64,000 nt of DNA, from contig NZ_JAMQBK010000012.1 of the NCBI RefSeq assembly GCF_023701485.1, positions 1 to 64,000 on the forward strand. The letters run 5' to 3'. This stretch comes from Aporhodopirellula aestuarii. GTDB taxonomy: Bacteria; Planctomycetota; Planctomycetia; Pirellulales; Pirellulaceae. The notes under the pieces were generated by a model, which made no database searches, was not told the DNA's origin, and was given only the letters and a program-made list of their open reading frames with translations. The number at the start of each line of letters is the position of its first letter. Positions within the stretch are counted from its first letter, which is position 1. Made by a program: the position numbers and the translations under genes. Shown here one piece after another: positions 16,266-24,385 of this stretch.

Positions 16266-17206
16266 TAGGCGGCAGCCGTCAGTTGCGTTTCGTCGTTTGC
16301 GATCGAGTCGGTAACGATGATCGGAACGTTGAATGCTTCCGTTGGGAATGGTGCAGCCGCGCCCGTGCTGGAGGTAGCAGAACGAGATTGTTGAAGCTGT
16401 TTGAGGCTTCGACGATTCATCACCAACATCGTGGCCGGACGGCTTGACGGGAACAGGGACAACAAGTCGCTCAGTAAGTCGTCATCAAGCATCTTCGTCG
16501 AGTCATTAATGTTCGCCAGTCGTGCAACCGAGTGAATCGAACCCAACTGAAGCCCCATCCAGCCCTGAATCGTTTGGCAGTATGCGGGATACTTTCCGTT
16601 CGTGCCTTCGACCATCTGCTCGTAGCGATCACCAACCTCAAGATTACCGCTCTCGCCAACAATGAGCGCAAGGTCAGAAAACTCATCAACGCTGCGGATC
16701 GCGAACACGCTGGAGCAATTGGATGCACCACCGGCGTTGATCACCTGGGCGTCATCGCTATCGTCCAAGTTGCTTGCATCGGCCAACCCAACAAAGCCAT
16801 CAGACTCGTTATCGGTGCCGTAGAGCAACTGCTTCTCTCCCACGCTGAGCACCGCCCGCAAATGACGTTTGGCCTCGCGTGCCATAAAAGCATCGGGGCC
16901 GCCCTTGGTGTAGGTGTCTGCGATCGCCTTATCGACGTGGAAAGATGCGTCGAGAATCTTCAGGTCGATGGTGACCAGCGTGTCTGAGCTAGCATCGTGG
17001 TCTCGCCCGTCGTTTGCGGATCGGAAGCCAACAACTGGTGCGCTGGACTCCTTGACGTACTTATGAGATGTGCCGTTGCTTGCCGTGTCCGCTACAAGCG
17101 AGCGAATTAGTGGAGCATCCAGCAACAAGTCGCTGATGTCGTTGTCCGCGACATCCATCGAGTTGATTTTGACGAGGTCTGCGATGGTGATTGGCGTGTC
17201 TGCCAT
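16265..17206 (-). CDS. Major capsid protein, Gp7-like HK97 fold
   Basis: A 313-residue protein. The N-terminal region (DLVKINSMDVADNDISDLLL, then GTSHKYVKESSAPVVGFRSA) matches the pattern of the Gp7-like major capsid family, in which a short helix is followed by G-T-x-Y/H-K and VGFRxAN. Length is typical. It lies directly after the protease/scaffold gene and begins with a good Shine-Dalgarno (GAAAGAAAAACC). It would form the icosahedral shell. Confidence 0.82.
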   Translation of the reverse strand: MADTPITIADLVKINSMDVADNDISDLLLDAPLIRSLVADTASNGTSHKYVKESSAPVVGFRSANDGRDHDASSDTLVTIDLKILDASFHVDKAIADTYTKGGPDAFMAREAKRHLRAVLSVGEKQLLYGTDNESDGFVGLADASNLDDSDDAQVINAGGASNCSSVFAIRSVDEFSDLALIVGESGNLEVGDRYEQMVEGTNGKYPAYCQTIQGWMGLQLGSIHSVARLANINDSTKMLDDDLLSDLLSLFPSSRPATMLVMNRRSLKQLQQSRSATSSTGAAAPFPTEAFNVPIIVTDSIANDETQLTAAA

Positions 17207-17271
17207 GGTTTTTCTTTCTGAAAATGTGTTGTTTGTTTTTGGTGTTCGATGCTAGCGAAAGCCGCTGGCGC

Positions 17272-18450
17272 TTAGTTTTTGTTTTGCTTACCGAAGAACT
17301 CAGCGAATCGCTTGGGACCGCCTTTGCCATCGTTGGAAGCACCAGTGGCAACCGGCTCGGTCTCACCAAGCTCAAGCGACGAGAGCTTTTCTTCGGCTTC
17401 TCGCTGGGCGGTTTCAGCGGCCTCGATGCGTGCCTCAAGTGCCTCTGCGTGAAGGCTCAATGCCTCCTCGTAGGTCTTGCCTTCAGCGAACCACTTTGCG
17501 CCGTACTCGCTGCCGAATTTCTCGCAATAGCGATTCAGTTCAGCGGCAAAGTCATCACGGGTTGGGGCGGTTTCTGGAGCCTCGGTAGGCTCGTTCGATG
17601 TAGTAGCCAAGGAAGGCTCCTTCGGGGAAAGTGAAAGCCCGTGGCTATCCAACCACCGGCTAAGAAACTGTGATGCCCGATCGGCATCCACACCAAAGGC
17701 CGATGCCTCTGGCTTGTCTTGGGAAAGGCCCGCTGCGTAGCTCAATAGCTCATCCATCTCGCGCGGTAGCGTTTGACGGTCGAACATGCCGTTATTGGCT
17801 GCGGGCTCGTCAACGATGTCGGCTGCATTGAGCGAGCTAAGGCGAACGTGCGGGTAGTTGTGGACGTTGTCTGGGTCTGGTGACTGAAACGCCTGACGCT
17901 TCACCTCACGGCCCCTGTGGTCCTCATAGGTGACCTCGCCAAGATGCTCATTCATGAACTCATCTTCAGCAGCGAAGTCATGGTGAAAGACGATGGAAAG
18001 CCCGGCTGCGGATGCGTCCTCATCGACCAAGCACATCACATACTCGGCTAGGCTGCCCTCTGGGGTGTCGTGCGCGAGCTTTGCAATGTGCAAATCACCG
18101 ACAACGCGATTGCCATCACGTCGGATGTTGTGAATGCGACCAAGCAAACGACCAAGACCATCGCTAGAGAGACCCGGATGAGTCCATCGACACTTCAACC
18201 CCTTCTCGTTGCTTGAGTTGCCGTATCGCTCCACCTGATCAAGCGTGACCTCATCAATCCAATACTCATGGCCCAGCGCCTCACCGGTCATGATCAGTGA
18301 GACGCCGGGAATTAGCCCGGCACCGAATCGACCACCCTCACGGTCGCACTCGATAACAGCATCGGCTGGCATCTCTGCGCGTCGACCACGGAAGGCAGTC
18401 TCTTTCGGTGCAATGAATGGTTTCGCTGGGCGTGTTGAGGTTGCGGTCAT
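17272..18450 (-). CDS. Prohead protease with C-terminal scaffold
   Basis: A 392-residue protein. Residues ~1-210 look like the phage prohead protease domain (KGLKCRWTHPG, LGRLLGRIHNIRRDG, LHIAKLAHDTP, DASAAGLSIVFHHDF). Residues ~290-380 form an Ala/Glu-rich coiled coil (HAEALEARIEAAETAQREAE), as expected for a fused scaffold that is cleaved during capsid maturation. The start overlaps the portal stop by 4 bases. Catalytic residues were not assigned with confidence; the His in HHDF and the Ser in GLSIVF are candidates. Confidence 0.8.
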   Translation of the reverse strand: MTATSTRPAKPFIAPKETAFRGRRAEMPADAVIECDREGGRFGAGLIPGVSLIMTGEALGHEYWIDEVTLDQVERYGNSSNEKGLKCRWTHPGLSSDGLGRLLGRIHNIRRDGNRVVGDLHIAKLAHDTPEGSLAEYVMCLVDEDASAAGLSIVFHHDFAAEDEFMNEHLGEVTYEDHRGREVKRQAFQSPDPDNVHNYPHVRLSSLNAADIVDEPAANNGMFDRQTLPREMDELLSYAAGLSQDKPEASAFGVDADRASQFLSRWLDSHGLSLSPKEPSLATTSNEPTEAPETAPTRDDFAAELNRYCEKFGSEYGAKWFAEGKTYEEALSLHAEALEARIEAAETAQREAEEKLSSLELGETEPVATGASNDGKGGPKRFAEFFGKQNKN

Positions 18451-19829
18451 TTTGTTACCTGCGGTTGGTTGGTATCGTCTGGCGCGAAGTCGAGCGGCAC
18501 GCCCTTTTCCTTGGCGTAACGGATAGCCTCAGCGGTGGCGTCGATATTGTCCTTCCACACAAAGCCTTTTTCAGCCGCGATTCGCATGGGGTTGTCGAAG
18601 CCACAGCGGACCGCTTCCCTATCGCCACGGGTCTCTCTGGACTTGTCCCACCAGGGAGTTGAGTTCTTGGGAATCCAAGTGAAGTCCACATCGCTGACCC
18701 GCATTCCTTTCGGGAGAAACAAGCGATCGTCACGGACCCACTGGCGAAGTTTCCAAACGGTGTATTCGGAACGAGCGGTGACCTGGTCCTCTCGCTTCTC
18801 CTGGCACGAATGCACGTAGTTGAGCCATTCAGCCCTGCCCCCGTGGAATGTGCTTCGCTCACCATCGAACAGTGACAGAGGTAGGTCGAGAGCCTTGAGC
18901 GATAGCATGATGCATAGACGGGTGAACGACTGAAACTCCGTAGATGGCTGCCTCGACTCAAGCATCTTTGCGTCGTCACCGGGCGATAGCTGCATGAACT
19001 GAGGGCGGTCAAAACTCATCGAGTAGTCTTCCTGGCTGCCCTCCTCGTCATCAGGATCGCCTCTAAATTCGTCAGGCTCCCTCGTGATAGCCATCGCGAA
19101 TATCTGCGCAACTTTCGCCCTCGCTTGCGCTAGCTCAACCGACTCCTTGAGGTCACGGAGAGGTGCAAGCGATGCAGTTAGCGGGCTGACCCCCCGTACC
19201 GCGTCCGCCGCAAATCTTTCGCCAAAGAATCCGTAGTGAATGACATTGCGGGCATCGATCTGCCTCTCATTCACCCGCTCCATGTACCCACTGCGGGAGT
19301 GAACGCAGTACCGAAGTGGGCGTCCTGTCTCCGACACCAGAACGCCGTTGATCCATTCTTCACCCTTCGCAGGTCGCGATGGATCTCGAATTAAGTCAGC
19401 CTGTATCCCCTGCAATTGCCCCGAATCGGTCTTTACCAGTAGGCAATCACCATCCAGCACACGGCGTGCTTCCGCGATTCTCCATAGCTTTTCGCGGTTA
19501 AATTTTCCTGCAACGTCGGCTTGCGATCGCAACGAATCCTCTTTCATGAGAGTCTCAATGCGGTCGTTCAGACTATTGCTGTCGGTCTGGCAATTAAACG
19601 TGAATGCAGAAGTGTACGAGAGGTGCTGACGGACAGCCCACGCCAGAACAGACATGTTTCTCTGCAAGTCAGACGCGTTCGCCTGCAGCGAGCGATGCTT
19701 CGCACCCCGATGGTGATAGTCCTCTCGGTAGACCTGGCTAGAGACGCTTTTACGTCGCCCCTGTGGGGTCAGCGCGTCGTACGTGAAGGCGTCCTTCACC
19801 CATTTAACAGGATTGCGAATGAAACTCAC
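18447..19829 (-). CDS. Portal protein, lambda gpB type
   Basis: A 460-residue protein of the lambda-type portal family. Recognisable blocks are the N-terminal MSFIRNPVKWVKDAFTYDAL, RNMSVLAWAVRQHLSYTSAF, the central DARNVIHYGFFGERFAADAV followed by RGVSPLTASLAPLRDLKE, and the C-terminal EWLNYVHSCQEKRED. Length is close to the 450-550 usual for the family. It forms the dodecameric DNA gate. Flanked by a connector-like gene (2-bp gap) and the protease (4-bp overlap). Confidence 0.9.
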   Translation of the reverse strand: MSFIRNPVKWVKDAFTYDALTPQGRRKSVSSQVYREDYHHRGAKHRSLQANASDLQRNMSVLAWAVRQHLSYTSAFTFNCQTDSNSLNDRIETLMKEDSLRSQADVAGKFNREKLWRIAEARRVLDGDCLLVKTDSGQLQGIQADLIRDPSRPAKGEEWINGVLVSETGRPLRYCVHSRSGYMERVNERQIDARNVIHYGFFGERFAADAVRGVSPLTASLAPLRDLKESVELAQARAKVAQIFAMAITREPDEFRGDPDDEEGSQEDYSMSFDRPQFMQLSPGDDAKMLESRQPSTEFQSFTRLCIMLSLKALDLPLSLFDGERSTFHGGRAEWLNYVHSCQEKREDQVTARSEYTVWKLRQWVRDDRLFLPKGMRVSDVDFTWIPKNSTPWWDKSRETRGDREAVRCGFDNPMRIAAEKGFVWKDNIDATAEAIRYAKEKGVPLDFAPDDTNQPQVTK

Positions 19830-19831
19830 CG

Positions 19832-20056
19832 CTACTGCCCCGTCACGTTCACGCTAACAAACAACGGGTTACGTCCCTTGCCTCCCGGCAAACGGGCGTA
19901 GAGGTTGCGCCGTTCCTTCCTCAGCGAATCGTGATCGACTCGCGTGGTGGTGCCGTCAACCGTCACCGACGTAACTCCAGACGCTAGTATCTCATCGATT
20001 TCAGAGATGCGCTTACGCGTGACGCTATCTTCGTAGACGTTTCTTTCTTCTGCCAT
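19832..20056 (-). CDS. GpW-like head-tail connector
   Basis: A 74-residue protein from the ATG at 20056 (upstream in-frame ATG at 20086 also possible). A helical N-terminus (SVTRKRISEIDEILASG) is followed by a beta hairpin (VTSVTVDGTTTRVDHDSL) and another helix: the layout of gpW. In lambda the gpW gene lies between the terminase and portal genes, as here. The small size limits certainty. Confidence 0.65.
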   Translation of the reverse strand: MAEERNVYEDSVTRKRISEIDEILASGVTSVTVDGTTTRVDHDSLRKERRNLYARLPGGKGRNPLFVSVNVTGQ

Positions 20057-20105
20057 GCCTAAAAACGTATGGCTGGCATGGTCCACAAAAAACGCTCTGG
20101 CGTGA

Positions 20106-20387
20106 CTACTGCGGAACGTCGACCAATGAATGCTCGATGTCTACCCTGCACTGACCACACGACCGGCAGCGAGTCCGCCGCCATGTGATGCGGTTGTACG
20201 GTTGGCCGTCGCGTGTCGTGCCTGATATCTCGCGTGTCTTCACCCTGTGGTAACGGTCACGCTTCACGGACAAGCATTTCGGGCAACGCGACTTTGCCTC
20301 TTTGGGTTTTTCAACTTGCGGCTGCGTCTGCGGTTCAGTCCGTGGTGTAGCTGGCTCTGCATCGAAGCTGGTAAGAAGGTCTGACAT
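20106..20387 (-). CDS. Small zinc-ribbon protein
   Basis: A 93-residue protein with two CxxC pairs, CPKC (Cys35, Cys38) and CRSC (Cys74, Cys77), the signature of a zinc ribbon. A proline/glutamine-rich leader precedes it. It lies between terminase and connector genes with an 11-bp gap to the terminase stop. It may bind DNA or assist packaging; not proven. Confidence 0.65.
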   Translation of the reverse strand: MSDLLTSFDAEPATPRTEPQTQPQVEKPKEAKSRCPKCLSVKRDRYHRVKTREISGTTRDGQPYNRITWRRTRCRSCGQCRVDIEHSLVDVPQ

Positions 20388-20398
20388 GTTTTCGCTTT

Positions 20399-22636
20399 CT
20401 AAATTTTAAGTTCCGTGATTCCGTACTTCCGACGCTTACGTTTGGTGGTGTCGGACTGTCCAACACCGCTGGATGCTCTTTGCTTAGCGAACACGCCCAG
20501 AGTGGATGCCAGAGCGCAACACCCAACCATGCAGTCCCAGTAGTCGTTGTCGATGATTCCGCTCTGAGTGTTTTTCCAGATGACCATTTCGGTTCCATCC
20601 TTGCCTCGCGCCAGCATGGGGTACTCTGCCTCGCAGTGCTCACCGATCATTAGGTGATTCTCCGGGGTATCGTTGAACAACAAAATTGACTTCTGGCTTG
20701 TTTCGGGGATCGTCAACGCTTCGGCTACATGGTTCTTCCAGGCATTGGTATCTACCTGCAACGTCGGAACGCCTCTCTGTCCCTTTGGTGGTGGCTTCAG
20801 GGCAACGTTGATTCCTCGGGTGCGTTTCATCTTGCCGCCACCCATTCGTTGCCAGTGTCGCGTGTCAGGCCCCACATAGCGGCCCTGCATAGGCACCAAC
20901 ATTGCCCGGTGTGGTGACTGCAACGCGAAGTCGCGTAGCTCGTTCGCCACGAGCTTGAATCCGATATCGAAACCGACCTTGTCGATGGAATGAACCGCAT
21001 CGCCTTGGATGTATTCTCTTGAAAACAGATCAGCGGTTAGTTCATCCATCGCTTGGGTAACCTGGTCGCCCAGCGTGGTGTGCTCTCCATACAAGTCGTC
21101 GAAGGTCTGGTGTAGCGAGTCCTTCGTGAAGTAGTTGGTCTTCTGATCGGGGAACGCTCCACGGTCGATGACATAGCCCCGCCCGTTAAGCGTGAAGCCC
21201 ATGATCATCCACGGAAGAAACTTAGTTTGCACGTCAACGAATGCCGTGATGACCTCGATACCGTTTGGCAACTCGCCGCGATCAAACGGGCTGACTCGAT
21301 TGGCTATCTCTTCAGCGTTGAGGTCCCATAGGTCGGATGATGCCACCGGCTTATCGCTGAGAGGCTTGAGCATTTGTTCCGCAGCAAAGGCTGCCTCGCT
21401 TTTGCTTTTCAGAATCATCGCTCTGTGTAAAGCTGACTCCTCGTTGGATTTATCAAATCGCTCTTTCCACAGCATTTCATGGGAGTCATGAAGCTGGTCG
21501 AAATGGTCTCTGACGAATTTTCGGCTCTGGGTGTGCTTGCTGTCGTCTGCCTCTAATTCGATTAAGTAGAGTTCAGACCACTCATTCCAAAGCTCCATGG
21601 CCTCATCAGTGGGCCATTTGAGGACCAAAGGCAGGCACTCTCCTCTCCAGTTGGGAGAAACCTTTCGATCAACGAGTGAGTCTGCTGTATCGCCACTTCT
21701 GATGATCGTGACGGCTGCCAGAGCAGCTATCGTCTTGTCCCCGCCCACCATATTCAGAGCATCACCATTGATGGTCTCTAATCGCTTCCGGCTTGCTGGC
21801 TTGGAACTCGCTGAAGCGCGCGTCTGTGGATCGTCGACCATGAGCGCATCGACTCGCAGAGTTTCACCCGTGTGGGTTAGGTGGGTCTGGCCACGCATAG
21901 ACCCAGCAATGGAAACCGTGGTGAACACGAAGTCGTTTGTCTCGACGCCCTCGATGAAACCTGAAGCAATCTTCTTGGCGTTCCACACCACGCCGGTACG
22001 TGTTCCATTGGAGTGCTGTCCTTCGCAAAGTGAAGAACGTCCGCCAGTGGAATACAAGCAAAAAAGCTCCCTAGCGAAATCGGCTTGGATGAGCCTGTTA
22101 AATAGGATTATTAGCTTGACATTTCGAAGTTGGTGCTTTGCCTCGTCATTGCTGCATGAAATCAAGCAAACGTATCTTCTCCGGCCAGTCAGAACTGCCC
22201 AGAGGCAAGCTCTAATCATGATTGAAGATTTGCCGATTCCGCGAGGAAGGGCTATAGCGGCTTGTCCGCCGCCCTCAAGCGTGTCCTGGATCTTCCGAAT
22301 GAGCCGCTTTAACTCAGGCGGGAACTCAAGCGGGAAAGTGTCTGGGTAGTAAGCACGCAGGTGATACTCCAGGTCAGCGTCTGAACGCTTTCGCCGCTCG
22401 GCATCCCCAAGTCCAACCGGTGGCGATCCGATGTCTTGACTCGACCGGGTTGCTGCCTTCTGGGCCTTGGCGGACGCTGCCCGCATCTTATCGGCGCGAG
22501 TCATCCCCGGCTGACCACCGGCTAGCTCTGCCTCGATGTCAGCAACCGCCTGCTCTATTAGCGAGAGGTCGTCTGCATCGGTTGCCAACTCAAGTAGCTT
22601 ACTTAGCTCAGCGGGATCAATCGCTGGCGCTGTCAC
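20399..22636 (-). CDS. Terminase large subunit, GpA type
   Basis: A 745-residue packaging motor and nuclease. The ATPase has Walker A PRGIGKSS (131-138, Lys136) and Walker B VDALMVDDP (262-270). The nuclease half begins near residue 460 with VITAFVDVQTKFLPWMIMGF, a strand carrying the first metal-binding Asp. Length agrees with GpA-type subunits (600-700) with an extra N-terminal helical extension of about 100 residues. The start overlaps the candidate small subunit by 20 bases. GpA-type enzymes usually cut at cos sites. Confidence 0.92.
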   Translation of the reverse strand: MTAPAIDPAELSKLLELATDADDLSLIEQAVADIEAELAGGQPGMTRADKMRAASAKAQKAATRSSQDIGSPPVGLGDAERRKRSDADLEYHLRAYYPDTFPLEFPPELKRLIRKIQDTLEGGGQAAIALPRGIGKSSIMIRACLWAVLTGRRRYVCLISCSNDEAKHQLRNVKLIILFNRLIQADFARELFCLYSTGGRSSLCEGQHSNGTRTGVVWNAKKIASGFIEGVETNDFVFTTVSIAGSMRGQTHLTHTGETLRVDALMVDDPQTRASASSKPASRKRLETINGDALNMVGGDKTIAALAAVTIIRSGDTADSLVDRKVSPNWRGECLPLVLKWPTDEAMELWNEWSELYLIELEADDSKHTQSRKFVRDHFDQLHDSHEMLWKERFDKSNEESALHRAMILKSKSEAAFAAEQMLKPLSDKPVASSDLWDLNAEEIANRVSPFDRGELPNGIEVITAFVDVQTKFLPWMIMGFTLNGRGYVIDRGAFPDQKTNYFTKDSLHQTFDDLYGEHTTLGDQVTQAMDELTADLFSREYIQGDAVHSIDKVGFDIGFKLVANELRDFALQSPHRAMLVPMQGRYVGPDTRHWQRMGGGKMKRTRGINVALKPPPKGQRGVPTLQVDTNAWKNHVAEALTIPETSQKSILLFNDTPENHLMIGEHCEAEYPMLARGKDGTEMVIWKNTQSGIIDNDYWDCMVGCCALASTLGVFAKQRASSGVGQSDTTKRKRRKYGITELKI

Positions 22637-22934
22637 TCAGGCTGCCCTTTAGCGATTCGATCCTTTTCGCAAGCTCGCTCTTTCGGTCGCCGACGTTCAA
22701 ATTCAGGTTCAGCGAATGCGTTTGCCGGGGCTGTTCGTCCAGGTTGAGCTTGTCCATGGCAGCGAGGGCCTTCGTGGCAGATACCACCAAACGCCCGTTG
22801 CTTTTAGGGTCGCTGATAATCTGAAGCAAACGGTCAACGGCTGCGTTCCGCTGGTCCATCGTCATCGGCCAACGGTTGTTTGCTGCGGTCTGAATTTGCA
22901 CGCAATCGGCTCTCGTGTGGATTTCCATGGACAA
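22617..22934 (-). CDS. Candidate terminase small subunit
   Basis: A 105-residue protein directly before and overlapping terL by 20 bases. It has a helical N-terminal half (MDQRNAAVDRLLQIISDPKS) and a C-terminal helical segment (DRKSELAKRIESLKGSLSDS). I see no certain HTH. Position is the only strong argument; the HTH protein at 23576-24385 is the alternative small subunit. Confidence 0.5.
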   Translation of the reverse strand: MSMEIHTRADCVQIQTAANNRWPMTMDQRNAAVDRLLQIISDPKSNGRLVVSATKALAAMDKLNLDEQPRQTHSLNLNLNVGDRKSELAKRIESLKGSLSDSASD

Positions 22935-23210
22935 TGCCCCTACCCCCTGGCGAGTAGCGTTTCGTGAGATTTTCTTCTTGCCTGTTCCCTGTGACGGTCA
23001 GCCTTTGCGAACCCCAAGAAGGACCCGCAACGTTTTTCAAAACGAAAACACGCAGAATCCAGGGAAATGCAGGGGATAGAAGTGCTCTCAAGAGCCATCG
23101 CGAACGCCTTTGTGTTGGTGGCAACGGTGCGTCTCATTGCCAACCATCGTTAGTGCGGACCCGTCCAAGATCAATAAATGCGGACCCTGGGGAGCGCGGA
23201 ACGGGTGCGG
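22935..23210. other. Non-coding gap beside terminase; possible cos region
   Basis: 276 bases with no convincing gene, next to the packaging genes. It contains a 9-base direct repeat (TGCGGACCC) at about 23155 and 23180. GpA-type terminases normally have cos beside the small subunit gene, so this is the first place to look. I cannot identify the nicking sites by eye. Confidence 0.3.
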
Positions 23211-23579
23211 CTACTCACTAAGCCAAACGAGGTCGTCACCCTCTGGCTGGTGCGTGAATGTGTACATGTAGGTATCACGGCCATCGTGTGCTGACACGTA
23301 GCTACCGATAACAGGCGAGAGGTAGGACGGGATAACGCGGTCCTGAAGCGTGTCGAGTCGCCTGATTGCTCTCACGATCAGCGTGTGCGGTCCGTTCTTT
23401 TCTTGGTCGAACGCTGACTCTGCGACGAAAGACGGGACGCAAAACATGAACGAGAGGACTCGCTTGTCTGATTTAGCCATCGTGGCGTGGACTACTACGG
23501 TGTAGGGGATCTCTGATAGAGCCTCACGGCAGGCGCTGACCTCCGGTCCTTCCATTTCCTCTGTCGTCGCTAGCCTCAT
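23211..23579 (-). CDS. Hypothetical protein in packaging module
   Basis: A 122-residue soluble protein; its start overlaps the stop of the upstream HTH gene (ATGAG, 4 bases). Segments such as IPYTVVVHATMAKSDKRVLS and GPHTLIVRAIRRLDTLQD suggest a beta-alpha-beta fold. No family recognised. Confidence 0.6.
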   Translation of the reverse strand: MRLATTEEMEGPEVSACREALSEIPYTVVVHATMAKSDKRVLSFMFCVPSFVAESAFDQEKNGPHTLIVRAIRRLDTLQDRVIPSYLSPVIGSYVSAHDGRDTYMYTFTHQPEGDDLVWLSE

Positions 23580-24385
23580 TGGTTCGCTCCTGTAGCTGGG
23601 GGCTGGGCTGAATCAGTGTCGTCGTCGATGTCTGTCTCCATGTCGTAGTCGGACAGGTCGGGGCGAACTCCCATCGCTTTCACGTCGCGGGCACAGACGC
23701 CATAGTCCGCCGCCACCTGTCGATAATGGATACCAGCAAGTAGCAACTCGACCACCTCCTTCATCTCGTCCGGTGAGATGGGAAGTATCCTGTCCCCGTA
23801 CTCGTCGAACCGCATCAGCCTGGGCAATGCCATATTGCGATTACTGTCGATCGCCTTGACGTAGGCGGACTGCTTTTTTTTGCTTTTGTCGCTTCGTCGC
23901 CCCAATATGCGTTTGACAGTCGTCCGTGGCACTCCCAATTGACGCTCGATGTCATGCGGGGATAGCCCTCTATCACTGGCGTCGCGTACCGCCTGCCGCG
24001 TAGCTGGGTCTGTATGCTGTTTGTTTCTGTCGGTGTCCGCTTTCGGTGCCTCGGATCTCTCTTCTCCCTCTGATCGCGCCCAGTATGCCTCTACACTCAT
24101 TTGGTAAATCTCTGGCAGCGGCTCCCCGCCGATACGCTCCAGCGAAGAGAACCAATCCCACCTCAGCAGACGGTTGCCGGGAAGCATCGCATCAATCTCA
24201 GTCTCGATCGTCATCGTCAAGGCGATCGACTCAAGCGACTCATAGAATCTCGTCATTTCGACCAAACCGGGGGCGAAGCCCTGGAATGCGTACATATTGA
24301 GGGACGGCGTATCCCAGCGGATGCGGTCTACTATCTCCTCAGTCGGGCGCGTGAATACCTGAGTCACTACGGTCGGCATGGGCAA
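23576..24385 (-). CDS. HTH DNA-binding protein of the packaging module
   Basis: A 269-residue protein with a Hin-recombinase-like helix-turn-helix at ~127-160 (ATRQAVRDASDRGLSPHDIE, then RQLGVPRTTVKRILGRR), and a second HTH-like segment at ~205-235 (VELLLAGIHYRQVAADYGVC). The C-terminal tail is acidic. Its 5' end overlaps the gene for the triple-HNH protein by 47 bases. It could be the terminase small subunit, which often binds DNA through HTH motifs, or a late regulator. Both remain open. Confidence 0.7.
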   Translation of the reverse strand: MPMPTVVTQVFTRPTEEIVDRIRWDTPSLNMYAFQGFAPGLVEMTRFYESLESIALTMTIETEIDAMLPGNRLLRWDWFSSLERIGGEPLPEIYQMSVEAYWARSEGEERSEAPKADTDRNKQHTDPATRQAVRDASDRGLSPHDIERQLGVPRTTVKRILGRRSDKSKKKQSAYVKAIDSNRNMALPRLMRFDEYGDRILPISPDEMKEVVELLLAGIHYRQVAADYGVCARDVKAMGVRPDLSDYDMETDIDDDTDSAQPPATGANQ

